A stretch of DNA of 64,000 bases from Streptomyces sp. man185 (GCA_002551355.1 NTHE01000039.1:1-64000); one strand, 5' to 3'; counted from the first letter of the stretch, positions 41,560-51,078 are shown. Notes: generated by a model not told the origin, from the sequence alone. Program-made: numbers and translations.

Positions 41560-42320
41560 GAAGACTTCGGCAGCTGGCCGCCGTAGTCGACGGTGTCATC
41601 CTCCTGGGGTGCCTCCAGGGGGAAGGCCTGCCCCCAGTCGGCGAGCGAGACCGTGCCCCCGCCGCCGCCCCGGGCCACCCGTACCGGATACGGCTGCTCC
41701 TCCAGCGAGACGTCGAAGGCCCCGCCCTCGCCCTTGCCGCCGAGGATCTGGATGGTGCGCTGCCCGGCGACCGTGTCCCGGCCGCCCTTGTCGAGCTTGC
41801 CGTGCAGCGCGAGGAGCCCGTCGAGCAGGACCTTCTTGTCGGTGAACCCGCGCAGCTGGCGGTAGCTGGGGTCGCCCTCGGGGACCTTCACGTACTTGCC
41901 GCCGAGCTTGTCGGCGGCGGCCGCGTCGGCGGTCTCGCCCGCGTCGGCGCTGCCCTCGTGGGTCCAGAACTCGGCGGGCGCCTTGAGGTAGAGCTCGTCC
42001 TCGACCCGCAGCAGGGCGAAGCTCTGCTTCTTCGAGGTCACCGAGCCCAGGCCGCCCTTCGCGTTGAGCTTCATGTCCAGGCGGTAGGTGCCGCCCTTGC
42101 TGACGAGCGTGCCCGACAGCCGCACCGCGGTCGCGGCGTCCGCCGCCGCTCTGGCCTTCTCGTCGATCTCGGCGGCGGAGAGTTTGGCCACGCCGTTGGT
42201 CCCCTTGTCCGGGTCCTCCTCGGTGCCGCAGGCGGCCAGGGCCACGGTGAGCCCTCCGCACAGCACGAGAGCGAGGGCGGTCCGGCGATGGTTCCGCACG
42301 GCCGGGGCAAAAGAGGTCAC
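41553..42320 (-). CDS. Lipoprotein, LppX/LprAFG-like
   Basis: A 255-residue exported lipoprotein. The basic N-terminus and hydrophobic segment end in the lipobox LAAC near residue 31. The mature part resembles LppX/LprG-type carriers (KARAAADAATAVRLSGT; YRLDMKLNAKGGLGSV; LYLKAPAEFW), which bind acyl chains in mycobacteria. Function here is inferred only from fold family. It starts at GTG 42320. Confidence 0.78.
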   Translation of the reverse strand: MTSFAPAVRNHRRTALALVLCGGLTVALAACGTEEDPDKGTNGVAKLSAAEIDEKARAAADAATAVRLSGTLVSKGGTYRLDMKLNAKGGLGSVTSKKQSFALLRVEDELYLKAPAEFWTHEGSADAGETADAAAADKLGGKYVKVPEGDPSYRQLRGFTDKKVLLDGLLALHGKLDKGGRDTVAGQRTIQILGGKGEGGAFDVSLEEQPYPVRVARGGGGGTVSLADWGQAFPLEAPQEDDTVDYGGQLPKSSG

Positions 42321-42585
42321 GGGCGCACTGCCTCTCCACTGCGATCGGGGGTAGCAGACGGCAGCGTACCCGGGCGGCGCGCCCGGTCCGGCAGCCAGCC
42401 GTACGGACGGGTCCGCCGGGGCGCGGTGCGGCGGTACGGGCTAGCCTGATCCCGGCGTACCGGCGAAATCCGCTGGTCGGCGACGGCGGTCCGGGACGGT
42501 CGGGTGCGCACGGCGACGAACCGGACGAAAAGGTTCCGGCCGGAAGCGGGACCACACGGACACGGACGGACGAAGGAGGCGGCGG

Positions 42586-43872
42586 ATGGCGGCGGTCACG
42601 CCCAGGGTCTTCGTCTCCCACCTGTCCGGGGTGCCCGTCTTCGACCCGAACGGGGACCAGGTCGGCCGGGTCCGCGACCTGGTGGCGATGTTGCGGGTCG
42701 GCGGACGGCCGCCGCGCATCCTGGGCCTGGTGGTCGAGGTGATCAGCCGCCGGCGGATCTTCCTGCCGATGACGCGGGTGACGGGCGTCGAGTCCGGCCA
42801 GGTCATCACCACCGGCGTCGTCAACATGCGGCGCTTCGAACAGCGGCCCACCGAGCGGCTCGTCCTCGGTGAGTTCCTTGACCGGCGGGTGCGGCTGGTG
42901 GAGGGCGACGAGGAGGTCACCGTCCTCGACGTGGCCATCCAGCAGCTGCCGGCCCGCCGCGACTGGGAGATCGACAAGTACTTCGTCCGCAAGGGGCGCG
43001 GCGGTGCGCTGCGCCGCAAGGGCGAGACGCTGACGGTGGAGTGGTCTGCGGTCAGCGGCTTCTCGCTGGAGGAGCACGGCCAGGGCGCGGAGAACCTGGT
43101 CGCCACGTTCGAGCGGCTGCGGCCCACCGACGTGGCCAACGCCCTGCACCACCTCTCGCCCAAGCGACGGGTGGAGGTGGCCGCCGCGCTGGACGACGAC
43201 CGGCTCGCCGACGTCCTGGAGGAGCTGCCCGAGGACGACCAGGTGGAGATCATCGGCAAGCTCGCCGAGGAGCGGGCCGCCGACGTCCTGGAGGCGATGG
43301 ACCCCGACGACGCGGCGGACCTGCTCTCCGAGCTGCCGGAGGAGGACAAGGAACGGCTGCTGGCGCTGATGCGGCCGGACGACGCCGCCGACGTACGCCG
43401 CCTGATGTCGTACGAGGAGCGGACGGCGGGCGGTCTGATGACGACCGAGCCGATCGTGCTGCGGCCGGACGCCACGGTGGCCGACGCGCTCGCCCGGGTG
43501 CGGCAGGCGGATCTCTCACCCGCGCTGGCCGCCCAGGTGTACGTGTGCCGCTCGCCCGACGAGACCCCTACGGGCAAGTACCTGGGCACGGTGCACTTCC
43601 AGCGGTTGCTGCGCGATCCGCCGTTCACCCTGGTCAGCTCCATCGTCGACAGCGATCTGGTGCCGCTGCGGCCGGACACCCCGCTACCGCTGGTCACCAG
43701 CTATCTGGCCGCGTACAACATGGTCTCGGCCCCCGTCGTGGACGAGAGCGGTTCGCTGCTCGGCGCGGTGACCGTGGACGACGTCCTGGACCACCTGCTG
43801 CCGGACGACTGGCGCGAGACGGACCTGACGGATCTGCACGGGGAGGAGGGGATCGGTCATGGCGGGCGATGA
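42586..43872 (+). CDS. MgtE_N and CBS-domain protein without channel domain
   Basis: A 428-residue soluble protein. Residues 1-120 are a PRC-barrel-like region (VSHLSGVPVFDPNGDQVGRV). Residues about 160-280 form an MgtE N-domain of helical repeats (LEELPEDDQVEIIGKL; LEAMDPDDAADLLSEL). Residues about 285-410 form a CBS pair (AGGLMTTEPIVL). MgtE channels carry these same sensory domains before a membrane part, which is missing here. It probably senses Mg2+ or nucleotide and acts on a partner. DUF1003 follows with a 14-base overlap. Confidence 0.85.
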   Translation: MAAVTPRVFVSHLSGVPVFDPNGDQVGRVRDLVAMLRVGGRPPRILGLVVEVISRRRIFLPMTRVTGVESGQVITTGVVNMRRFEQRPTERLVLGEFLDRRVRLVEGDEEVTVLDVAIQQLPARRDWEIDKYFVRKGRGGALRRKGETLTVEWSAVSGFSLEEHGQGAENLVATFERLRPTDVANALHHLSPKRRVEVAAALDDDRLADVLEELPEDDQVEIIGKLAEERAADVLEAMDPDDAADLLSELPEEDKERLLALMRPDDAADVRRLMSYEERTAGGLMTTEPIVLRPDATVADALARVRQADLSPALAAQVYVCRSPDETPTGKYLGTVHFQRLLRDPPFTLVSSIVDSDLVPLRPDTPLPLVTSYLAAYNMVSAPVVDESGSLLGAVTVDDVLDHLLPDDWRETDLTDLHGEEGIGHGGR

Positions 43873-44419
43873 GCGGGCGAAGGCCACCTCGACCGGCTCC
43901 TCGGGCCTGGTGCGGCCCCCGCGCGCCCGGCTGGACCAGCCGAAGGCTCCGCGCCGGCGGCTGCTGCCGGAGTACGACCCGGAGGCGTTCGGCCGGTTCT
44001 CGGAGCGGATCGCGCGGTTCCTGGGGACCGGGCGGTTCATCGTCTGGATGACGCTGATCATCATCATCTGGGTGCTGTGGAACATCTTCGCGCCCAAGGA
44101 ACTGCGTTTCGACCAGTACCCGTTCATCTTCCTCACGCTGATGCTCTCGCTCCAGGCCTCGTACGCCGCGCCGCTGATCCTCCTCGCGCAGAACCGGCAG
44201 GACGACCGCGACCGGGTCACGCACGAGCAGGACCGCAAGCAGAACGAGCGCTCCATCGCCGACACCGAGTACCTGACGCGGGAGATCGCGGCCCTGCGTA
44301 TGGGCCTGGGCGAGGTCGCCACCCGGGACTGGATCCGCTCGGAACTCCAGGACATGGTGAAGGACATGGAGGAGCGACAGGTGCTGTTTCCGGCCGAGAG
44401 TGACGAAGGCGACCGCTGA
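43859..44419 (+). CDS. DUF1003 membrane protein
   Basis: A 186-residue protein with two membrane segments (FIVWMTLIIIIWVLWNIF and FIFLTLMLSLQASYAAPLIL) and the DUF1003 signature LLAQNRQDDRDR, followed by a charged coiled-coil-like C-terminus. Function unknown. It overlaps the MgtE_N/CBS gene by 14 bases, so the two proteins are likely made together and may interact. Confidence 0.85.
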   Translation: MAGDERAKATSTGSSGLVRPPRARLDQPKAPRRRLLPEYDPEAFGRFSERIARFLGTGRFIVWMTLIIIIWVLWNIFAPKELRFDQYPFIFLTLMLSLQASYAAPLILLAQNRQDDRDRVTHEQDRKQNERSIADTEYLTREIAALRMGLGEVATRDWIRSELQDMVKDMEERQVLFPAESDEGDR

Positions 44420-44449
44420 AGGGCTACCCGCACGTAGTGCTCCGCGCCG

Positions 44450-44455
44450 TAACAT
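44450..44455 (+). promoter_or_regulatory. -10 box TAACAT of a leaderless promoter for mrp
   Basis: TAACAT lies seven bases before ATG 44463. No ribosome-binding sequence is present. Confidence 0.55.
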
Positions 44456-44462
44456 CGTCTGT

Positions 44463-45596
44463 ATGGCTACGGAAGACGCGGTGCTTGAGGCACTGTCGAC
44501 AGTGAACGACCCGGAGATCCACCGCCCGATCACCGAGCTGGGCATGGTGAAATCGGTCGAGATCGATCCTGACGGTGTAGTCGCTGTCACCGTGTACCTC
44601 ACGGTCTCCGGCTGCCCGATGCGCGACACGATCACCCGCAACGTGACCGATGCGGTCGCCCGGGTCGAGGGCGTCTCGCGGGTCGAGGTGACCCTCGACG
44701 TCATGAGCGACGAACAGCGCAAGGACCTGGCGAGCTCGCTGCGCGGCGGCACCGCCGAGCGGGAGGTGCCCTTCGCCCAGCCCGGCTCGCTCACCCGGGT
44801 GTACGCCGTCGCCTCCGGCAAGGGCGGTGTCGGCAAGTCCTCGGTGACGGTGAACCTCGCCGCGGCGATGGCGGCCGACGGGCTGAAGGTCGGCGTCGTG
44901 GACGCGGACATCTACGGGCACAGCGTGCCCCGGATGCTGGGCGCGGACGGCAAGCCCACCCAGGTCGAGAACATGATCATGCCGCCGTCCTCGCACGGGG
45001 TGAAGGTCATCTCCATCGGCATGTTCACCCCGGGCAACGCGCCCGTGGTCTGGCGCGGGCCGATGCTGCACCGGGCGCTCCAGCAGTTCCTCGCCGATGT
45101 GTACTGGGGCGACCTGGACGTCCTGCTGCTGGACCTGCCGCCGGGTACCGGCGACATCGCGATCTCGGTGGCGCAGCTCGTGCCGAACGCGGAGATCCTG
45201 GTCGTCACGACCCCGCAGCAGGCGGCGGCCGAGGTGGCCGAGCGGGCCGGTTCGATCGCCGTGCAGACCCACCAGAAGATCGTCGGCGTGGTGGAGAACA
45301 TGTCGGGCATGCCGTGCCCGCACTGCGACGAGATGGTCGACGTGTTCGGCTCGGGCGGCGGCGCGCGGGTCGCCGAGGGGCTGACGCGGACGGTCGGCGC
45401 CGAGGTGCCCGTGCTCGGCTCGATCCCGATCGACGTACGGCTGCGTGAGGGCGGCGACGAGGGCAAGCCGGTCGTCCTGTCCGACCCGGACTCCCCGGCG
45501 GGCAGCGCGCTGCGCTCGATCGCGCAGAAGCTGGGCGGCCGGCAGCGCGGTCTGTCGGGCATGTCGCTGGGCATCACCCCGCGCAACAAGTTCTGA
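44463..45596 (+). CDS. mrp: Mrp/NBP35 family Fe-S cluster carrier ATPase
   Basis: A 377-residue P-loop protein that carries and delivers iron-sulfur clusters. Residues 1-100 form a MIP18/DUF59 domain (VNDPEIHRPITELGMV; VSGCPMRD). Then comes the deviant Walker A SGKGGVGKSS, DADIYGHSVPRMLG, LDLPPGTGD and the cluster-binding CPHC in GMPCPHCDE. All key residues are present. It probably has its own leaderless promoter. After it the spacer to 45715 carries a dispersed GC-rich repeat. Confidence 0.92.
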   Translation: MATEDAVLEALSTVNDPEIHRPITELGMVKSVEIDPDGVVAVTVYLTVSGCPMRDTITRNVTDAVARVEGVSRVEVTLDVMSDEQRKDLASSLRGGTAEREVPFAQPGSLTRVYAVASGKGGVGKSSVTVNLAAAMAADGLKVGVVDADIYGHSVPRMLGADGKPTQVENMIMPPSSHGVKVISIGMFTPGNAPVVWRGPMLHRALQQFLADVYWGDLDVLLLDLPPGTGDIAISVAQLVPNAEILVVTTPQQAAAEVAERAGSIAVQTHQKIVGVVENMSGMPCPHCDEMVDVFGSGGGARVAEGLTRTVGAEVPVLGSIPIDVRLREGGDEGKPVVLSDPDSPAGSALRSIAQKLGGRQRGLSGMSLGITPRNKF

Positions 45597-45603
45597 CCCA
45601 CCC

Positions 45604-45690
45604 GGCCCGTCCGGCGCTCGCGGACATATCTTTCCGCCCCGGCGCCGGACGAGGCCGAGCACATCCAGCCCGTCCGGCGCTCGAGGGCGA
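45604..45690. repeat. Dispersed Streptomyces-type intergenic repeat (CCCGTCCGGCGCTCG)
   Basis: GCCCGTCCGGCGCTCG occurs twice in the 119-bp spacer after mrp (near 45606 and 45668). The same family, in the form CCTCAATCGCCGGACGGGCTTGA, occurs near 55220. Confidence 0.65.
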
Positions 45691-45715
45691 AGCGGCCCGC
45701 CGGACGCCCCCGGTC

Positions 45716-46375
45716 CTAGCCGTACGTCTCGATGTCCTTGATGGCCGCGAAGCCGAGGCCGTACGCGCTCATCCCCCGCCCGTACGCCCCGATGTGCACG
45801 CCCTCGTGGGCGGATCCGGCCAGCACCCAGCCGAACTCGGATTCGCGGTAGTGGAACTCCACCGGCACCCCGTCCACCGGCAGCGAGAGCGTCGTCCAGG
45901 GCGCGCTGCCGAGGTCGTCGGCGAGGGTGAAGGCCGTCTCGGTCTGCTGGTCCAGCCAGTCGTCGCGCAGGGTGTGGTCCATCTGGGGCGGCCAGGTGTA
46001 CGCCAGCAGACCGGAGCCCGCGAGCCAGGCCGCGGAGGACACCGTGGTGGCGTCCAGCACGCCCGTACCGTCACCGCTGCGGCGCACCGGGCTCGCGGCC
46101 ACCGTGATCACCGCGGCGAACCGCTCCTTGTCGGCGGAGCCGTCCGACTTCACCGACGGCTCGTCACCGTGCCCCGTCGCACCGTGCTGCACGGTGCCGT
46201 CGGCCGCGGTGCCGACCTGCATCAGCCAGCGCGGACCGGTGAAGGCCTCGTCCAGCCCGTACCAGGGGAAGGTCGCTTCCAGGTAGCCGTCGACGGTACG
46301 CCGGACCACCGGCCCCTCCTCCGCCGTGGCCGTGCCCGGGACACCGTCCGTATCAATCCGACTCGTCGTCTCCAT
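45716..46375 (-). CDS. Conserved hypothetical protein
   Basis: A 219-residue protein without signal peptide or membrane segment. It begins METTSRIDTDGVPG, contains VDGYLEATFPWYGLDEAF and ends with GMSAYGLGFAAIKDIETYG. Not recognised. ATG 46375 follows GAGGAGG; TATTCT near 46465 could be a -10 box. It is on the same strand as, and downstream of, tatB. Confidence 0.7.
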   Translation of the reverse strand: METTSRIDTDGVPGTATAEEGPVVRRTVDGYLEATFPWYGLDEAFTGPRWLMQVGTAADGTVQHGATGHGDEPSVKSDGSADKERFAAVITVAASPVRRSGDGTGVLDATTVSSAAWLAGSGLLAYTWPPQMDHTLRDDWLDQQTETAFTLADDLGSAPWTTLSLPVDGVPVEFHYRESEFGWVLAGSAHEGVHIGAYGRGMSAYGLGFAAIKDIETYG

Positions 46376-46500
46376 CTGCGCGGCCGCCTCCTCGATCAGT
46401 CAGGATCCGGAGCGGCCCGCCCCCCGCGGGCTTGGGCGTCCTCGCAACCGGACAGATGGAGAATAGCCATACCGTCCGGACGAGTCGGGATTGACCGGGG

Positions 46501-47001
46501 TCAGGTGGCGTCTGCGTCGAACGGCGGGCGCTCGGGCTGCGTCGGCGACGGAGTCTTCTTCAGCAGGTCAGGGGCGGTGTCGCCGATCTTGGTGAGGCTG
46601 GTGGACGAACCGCCGGCCGACGCGCCCGCAGAGCCGTTCGCCGCACTGTTGGCGGTATCGGACGCCGCCGGGGTACGCCCGTTGACCGCGTCGGTGACAT
46701 CGGCGAGATCCTTGCGCAGGTCGAAGCTCTCGCGGATCTCCTTCAGCCCCAGGTCGTCGTTGCCGTCCATCAGCTGCTTGCGGACGAACGTCTTGGGATT
46801 GAGGTCCTCGAACTCGAAGTCCTTGAACTGCGGGCCCAGCTCGGAGCGGATGTCTTCCTTGGCACTGTCCGAGAACTCGCGGATCTTGCGGATGGTGCGC
46901 GTGACGTCCTGGATCAGCTTGGGCAGCTTGTCGGGGCCGAAGACCAGCACGGCCAGCACCCCGAGCGTCAGCAGCTCCAGTGCGCCTATGTCATTGAACA
47001 C
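46501..47001 (-). CDS. tatB: Sec-independent protein translocase subunit TatB
   Basis: A 166-residue TatB: one N-terminal membrane helix (LELLTLGVLAVLVFGPDKLP), an amphipathic helix with KLIQDVTRTIRKIREFS, then a Ser/Ala/Pro-rich cytosolic tail. It works with TatC and TatA to export folded proteins. It starts at GTG 47001. It is the last gene of the sigma/anti-sigma/protease/tatB series, the order known from M. tuberculosis sigE-rseA-htrA-tatB, which links Tat export to envelope-stress control. Confidence 0.92.
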   Translation of the reverse strand: MFNDIGALELLTLGVLAVLVFGPDKLPKLIQDVTRTIRKIREFSDSAKEDIRSELGPQFKDFEFEDLNPKTFVRKQLMDGNDDLGLKEIRESFDLRKDLADVTDAVNGRTPAASDTANSAANGSAGASAGGSSTSLTKIGDTAPDLLKKTPSPTQPERPPFDADAT

Positions 47002-47145
47002 CTTGTTGCTCCTCGTGTTCTCCGCGTGTTCTCCGTGCGATCGCGGCCCGGGCCTGCCGGCTGCCCGGACCGCTCAAAGGTACCTGTCGAAGGTGTCCGG
47101 GCGGTACCTCGCGGTGGCTGGGGGGTGTGGAGTCCCGGAGGTCGA

Positions 47146-48981
47146 CTAGGCGCCGCTCGCCGAGCCGAGCCTCAGGTTCACGGTCTGCTCCTTGCCGCCG
47201 CGGGTCAGCTTGAGGTCGAGGTCGTCGCCGGGTCGGTGGGCCCGGATCTTCACGATCAGCTCCTCGCCGCTGTGCACGCGCTGGCCCTCGACGTGCGTGA
47301 TGACGTCGCCGGACTCGATACCCGCCTCGGCCGCGGGGCCGTCCTTCGCGACGGCCGGCCCGCCGTCGGCACCCTCGGTGCCGACCTTGGCCCCGTCGCC
47401 GGTGTACTTCATGTCCAGCGTGACGCCGATCACCGGGTGGGTGGCCTTGCCGGTGCTGATCAGCTCCTCGGCGACGCGCTTGCCCTGGTTGATGGGTATC
47501 GCGAAGCCGAGTCCGATGGAGCCGGACTGGCCGCCGGACTCCGGGCCCCGGGCGCTGTCGGCCGCGCGGATGGCGCTGTTGATGCCGATGACGTGGGCCT
47601 TGGCATCGACCAGGGGGCCGCCGGAGTTGCCCGGGTTGATCGGGGCGTCGGTCTGGAGGGCGTCGACGTAGCTGATGTCGCTGCCGTCGCCCTTCTCGCC
47701 GCCCGCGGTGATCGGGCGCTGCTTGGCGCTGATGATGCCCGAGGTCACCGTGTTGGACAGGTCGAAGGGGGCCCCGATGGCCACCACCGGGTCGCCGACC
47801 TGGACGTTGTCGGAGTTGCCCAGGGGCAGGGGCTTGAGCCCGGAGACCCCGCGGACCCTGACGACCGCGAGGTCGTAGCCGCTGTCCTTGCCGACGAGCT
47901 CGGCGGACGCCGTCTCGCCGCTGCTGAACGTGACGGTGATGTCCCCGCTGGATCCGGCCGGGGCGACGACGTGGTTGTTGGTGAGGATGTGGCCCTGGCC
48001 GTCGAGGACGAAGCCGGTACCCGTGCCGGACTCGGCGGTGCCGCTGACGTGCAGGGTGACCACGCTGGGCAGGGCGCTGGCGGCGATGCCCGCGACGCTG
48101 TCGGGGGCCCGGTCACCGTTGTCGCGGCCCGCCTGGGGCAGCTCGACGGTGGTCAGGCCGCCGTTGCGCTCGATGTACGCGCCGACCCCGCCGCCGATGC
48201 CGCCGGCGACCAGGGCCAGCAGCAGCACCCCCGTGAACGCCCCGCCCCGGCGCTTCTTCTTCCGGCCGGTCTCGGCGCCCTCGGGAGGACCCGGCCGGGT
48301 CAGCGGCTGCCCCGGAGCGCCCCACGGGTCGTACTGGAGCCACTGGGTCTGCTGCTGCCCGTGCGGTGCAGTGTGCTGGGCGGCGGGAGCCGCCGCGTGC
48401 GGGGCATGTGTCGGGTCCTGCGGAGGCGGAGGCGGGGGCGTGAAGCCTCCGGCGGGCTGGGTGTGCGGGGGCGTGCGGCCGTCGGTGGGCGCGGGCTGCG
48501 GTGCGGGGGGCGTGGCCGGCGCCGGTGCGGGGGCCGGGATTCCGGCGCCGTTCGTCGCGGCGTACTGCGGGGACAGCACTCCGTCCCCCGGCGGTACGAC
48601 GGTGCCGTGGGCAGGAGTCGGCCGCTGCACCGGCGGGGCGGGCGCCCAGGGGCCGGGGCCGCCGTAGGGCGGGGTGCTGTACTCGTCGGGCTCGTGCAGC
48701 GGCTGACCGGACGGGCGGGGGCGCGGGACCTCCTGAACGCCGTGCTCGTCACCCCGACCGGGGGCGTCGGACGGCGGAGCGGGAAGGTCCGGGGCCGGGG
48801 ACCGGGCCGGCGGGCCGTCCGGGGCGTCGGCGGCCGGGGCCGGATGCGGGACGTGGTCGGCCGGCTCGCGCTCCTCGGCCGCCGGGGCCGGCCCGACGTC
48901 CGGCTCCGTGCGGTCGGCGGGCCCCGCCGTGGGGCGGCTCCACCACTTCGCCTGCGGCCCGGTGGGCTTCCCGTCGTCCAT
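47146..48981 (-). CDS. HtrA-type trypsin-like serine protease with PDZ domain
   Basis: A 611-residue membrane-anchored protease. A 240-residue Pro-rich cytoplasmic region precedes one membrane segment (about 248-270). The extracytoplasmic protease domain has His337 (NNHVVAP), Asp370 (YDLAVV) and Ser453 (GNSGGPL). A C-terminal PDZ domain contains AAEAGIESGDVITHVEGQ. GGAGAG lies just before ATG 48981. It lies 91 bp after the anti-sigma gene. Role: degradation or handling of damaged envelope proteins and perhaps of the anti-sigma factor. Confidence 0.9.
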   Translation of the reverse strand: MDDGKPTGPQAKWWSRPTAGPADRTEPDVGPAPAAEEREPADHVPHPAPAADAPDGPPARSPAPDLPAPPSDAPGRGDEHGVQEVPRPRPSGQPLHEPDEYSTPPYGGPGPWAPAPPVQRPTPAHGTVVPPGDGVLSPQYAATNGAGIPAPAPAPATPPAPQPAPTDGRTPPHTQPAGGFTPPPPPPQDPTHAPHAAAPAAQHTAPHGQQQTQWLQYDPWGAPGQPLTRPGPPEGAETGRKKKRRGGAFTGVLLLALVAGGIGGGVGAYIERNGGLTTVELPQAGRDNGDRAPDSVAGIAASALPSVVTLHVSGTAESGTGTGFVLDGQGHILTNNHVVAPAGSSGDITVTFSSGETASAELVGKDSGYDLAVVRVRGVSGLKPLPLGNSDNVQVGDPVVAIGAPFDLSNTVTSGIISAKQRPITAGGEKGDGSDISYVDALQTDAPINPGNSGGPLVDAKAHVIGINSAIRAADSARGPESGGQSGSIGLGFAIPINQGKRVAEELISTGKATHPVIGVTLDMKYTGDGAKVGTEGADGGPAVAKDGPAAEAGIESGDVITHVEGQRVHSGEELIVKIRAHRPGDDLDLKLTRGGKEQTVNLRLGSASGA

Positions 48982-49072
48982 GCTCTCTCCGCAACTGGCC
49001 TCTGTCGTACGCCCCCAGAGGCGTCCCTCACCGGAATTCAACCAGGTTTGCGAATCCCCGCGCAGGGTCCGG

Positions 49073-50143
49073 TCAGGGCCGAGGGGAAAGCGGGCTCGCG
49101 AGATCGTTGGCGGGCGAGCCCGGAGGCGGCCCCGAGGCGAGCGAGGAGGGAGCCGTCTTCGGCACCGCGCCGCTGCCGAGCGCCGCCGCCAGCAGGGGGG
49201 CGCCCGAGGTCGTGGGGCGTATCAACGGCGGCACGGCCACGTTCAGCACGGGGAGCGTGAACGGGTGTCCGCCCGAGGTCGTGGCGCCGAACAGCGGCGG
49301 AGCGGTCGGCAGTCCCTGCCGGTTCACCGGGGGGGTGACGGCCGGAACCATCGGGGTCGTTCCGCCGAGCGACGGGGGCACCCTGTTCGTCCCGGCCGGG
49401 TCCGTGCCGGACGTGGGCCGCTCGGGCGCCCGGCCGTCGCCGGTCACCGCCAGAGCGCCGCCGCCCCGGCGGCTGACCGCCTTGGCGCCGCTCTCCGCGC
49501 GGGTCTCGGCGTCGAGCGGGGTGACGGTGTTCCCGGCGCCCTCGGCGCGCAGGGAGGATTCGGGGCCGGAGTCCAGCGGCAGGGTGCCGCCCAGCGCGAT
49601 GGCCGCGAGGGAGACGGCGCTGGCCGCGGCGAAGGCGAAGCGCCGTCCGCGCCAGGGCGAGCGGTCCGCGTCGCGGGCCACCTCGTGTATGCGGAAGACC
49701 GAGCCGGATGCGGGCCCGCCGCGCAGCACGGCGGTGGAGCCGTGGGTGGCGGGGAGGTATCCGAAGCCGTCCAGGGGGGAGGGCGCGGTGTCGGCGCGGG
49801 TGCTGCCTCCGGCGGGCCGCAGCCCGGGGAAGAACTCGTCGGCGAAGGCCCTCCGGCCGCCGAACGGTCCGCCCGTGCCGGTGTCGTCGCCCCCGGGACC
49901 CCCGGGAAGGCCCTGCAGACGGGCCAGGAACCCCTCGGAGGGCGAGGGTGAGGCGGACATGGCGAAAGCGCTCTTGAGGCGGCGCTGGGCGTCGGCCTCG
50001 GCCTTGCACTTGGCGCAGGTCGCCAGGTGGGCCAGGACCCGCTCGCGGGCGTCGTGCTTCAGCTCGCCGTCGACCAGCGCGGCGAGGCGGTCCCCCAGGT
50101 GCGCTTCGGCAGGGGTGGGACCGGTCGGACCTGTGCCGCTCAC
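49073..50143 (-). CDS. Zinc-binding anti-sigma factor (RseA-like)
   Basis: A 356-residue membrane anti-sigma factor. The ZAS motif HLATCAKC (H-x3-C-x2-C) lies near residues 39-46 in the N-terminal sigma-binding domain. A membrane segment (FAFAAASAVSLAAIALGG) follows at about residue 170, and a Pro/Thr/Ser-rich outer region ends the protein. Its GTG overlaps the sigma-factor stop (GTGA), so stoichiometric translation is expected. Zinc-thiol chemistry may let redox or envelope stress release the sigma factor. Confidence 0.87.
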   Translation of the reverse strand: MSGTGPTGPTPAEAHLGDRLAALVDGELKHDARERVLAHLATCAKCKAEADAQRRLKSAFAMSASPSPSEGFLARLQGLPGGPGGDDTGTGGPFGGRRAFADEFFPGLRPAGGSTRADTAPSPLDGFGYLPATHGSTAVLRGGPASGSVFRIHEVARDADRSPWRGRRFAFAAASAVSLAAIALGGTLPLDSGPESSLRAEGAGNTVTPLDAETRAESGAKAVSRRGGGALAVTGDGRAPERPTSGTDPAGTNRVPPSLGGTTPMVPAVTPPVNRQGLPTAPPLFGATTSGGHPFTLPVLNVAVPPLIRPTTSGAPLLAAALGSGAVPKTAPSSLASGPPPGSPANDLASPLSPRP

Positions 50144-50901
50144 GCCACTCCGCCCTCCCCCGCCAGGACCGCGTCCGCCAGGGAGCGCTGCTCGGCACGG
50201 GCTTCGGGCGAACGGTGCTTGAGCGCCTTGCGCAGGTGCGAGCGCCCGCGGTGGATCCGGCTGCGGACGGTGCCGAGCTTCACGCCGAGGGTCGCGGCGA
50301 TCTCCTCGTAGCTGAGGCCCTCGATGTCGCAGAGGACCACGGCCGCACGGAATTCGGGCGCGAGGGTGTCCAGCGCCTGCTGCACGTCGGCGTCGAAGTG
50401 GGTGTCGTTGAAGATCTGCTGCGGGGACGGCTCACGGCTCGGCAGCCGCTCGGCCGCGTCGTCGCCGAGCGAGTCGAAGCGGATGCGCTGCTTGCGCCGG
50501 ACCATGTCCAGGAAGAGATTGGTCGTGATGCGGTGCAGCCAGCCCTCGAAGGTGCCGGGCGTGTACGTCGACAGCGAGCGGAACACTCTGACGAAGACCT
50601 CCTGGGTGAGGTCCTCGGCGTCGTGCTGGTTTCCCGTCAGCCGGTAGGCAAGGCGGTACACGCGACCGCTGTGCGTGCTGACGATCTCTTCCCATGAGGG
50701 CGGGGTCCACGCCTGAGAGTCCGCATCAGAGGCGAAGGTCGCGGTCGGTGCGGAGTCTTCGGAAGAACGGTCAGCAATGTTGGTCACGGATTTCGGCTCA
50801 CCGGCCGACCTGAGCAGGCGCCGCAGCACCCCTCCCCGGTCCACAGGCGCAGCCGCACCTCCCCTATCGGCTCTGGTGGTGTCCAGTGGAGCCCCTACCA
50901 T
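50140..50901 (-). CDS. ECF RNA polymerase sigma factor (M. tuberculosis SigE type)
   Basis: A 253-residue sigma70-family group 4 factor. Region 2 contains YRLAYRLTGNQHDAEDLTQEVF and FEGWLHRITTNLFLD. Region 4 contains LPxxFRAAV-type helices (APEFRAAVVLCDIEGLSYEEI) and GVKLGTVRSRIHRGRSHL. The N-terminal 70 residues are disordered. ATG 50901 has GAGGTGG upstream. A GGAACC-N16-CGTT promoter 120-150 bp upstream fits autoregulation. This is not the S. coelicolor protein named SigE, so no symbol is given. Confidence 0.9.
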   Translation of the reverse strand: MVGAPLDTTRADRGGAAAPVDRGGVLRRLLRSAGEPKSVTNIADRSSEDSAPTATFASDADSQAWTPPSWEEIVSTHSGRVYRLAYRLTGNQHDAEDLTQEVFVRVFRSLSTYTPGTFEGWLHRITTNLFLDMVRRKQRIRFDSLGDDAAERLPSREPSPQQIFNDTHFDADVQQALDTLAPEFRAAVVLCDIEGLSYEEIAATLGVKLGTVRSRIHRGRSHLRKALKHRSPEARAEQRSLADAVLAGEGGVA

Positions 50902-51028
50902 AGCCACCTCGCCCGTTAGCTCCGGATAAGCCTTTTTCCCTGATGGGGCCGGGCGTCGCCCGGGACTTCCGCTCAGCTCGCCGGTCCGATCCGCGGTCCC
51001 GTCGCTGCGCTTTCCCCACTCCTTGCAC

Positions 51029-51054
51029 AACGCCCGGTCCCATCTGCGGGTTCC
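51029..51054 (-). promoter_or_regulatory. ECF-type autoregulatory promoter (GGAACC-N16-CGTT)
   Basis: On the minus strand, GGAACC (51054-51049), 16 bases, then CGTT (51032-51029) matches the promoter class of SigE-type ECF factors and reads into the sigma gene. Confidence 0.6.
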
Positions 51055-51078
51055 CGGGTCCAGCGGATACAGTCACCG

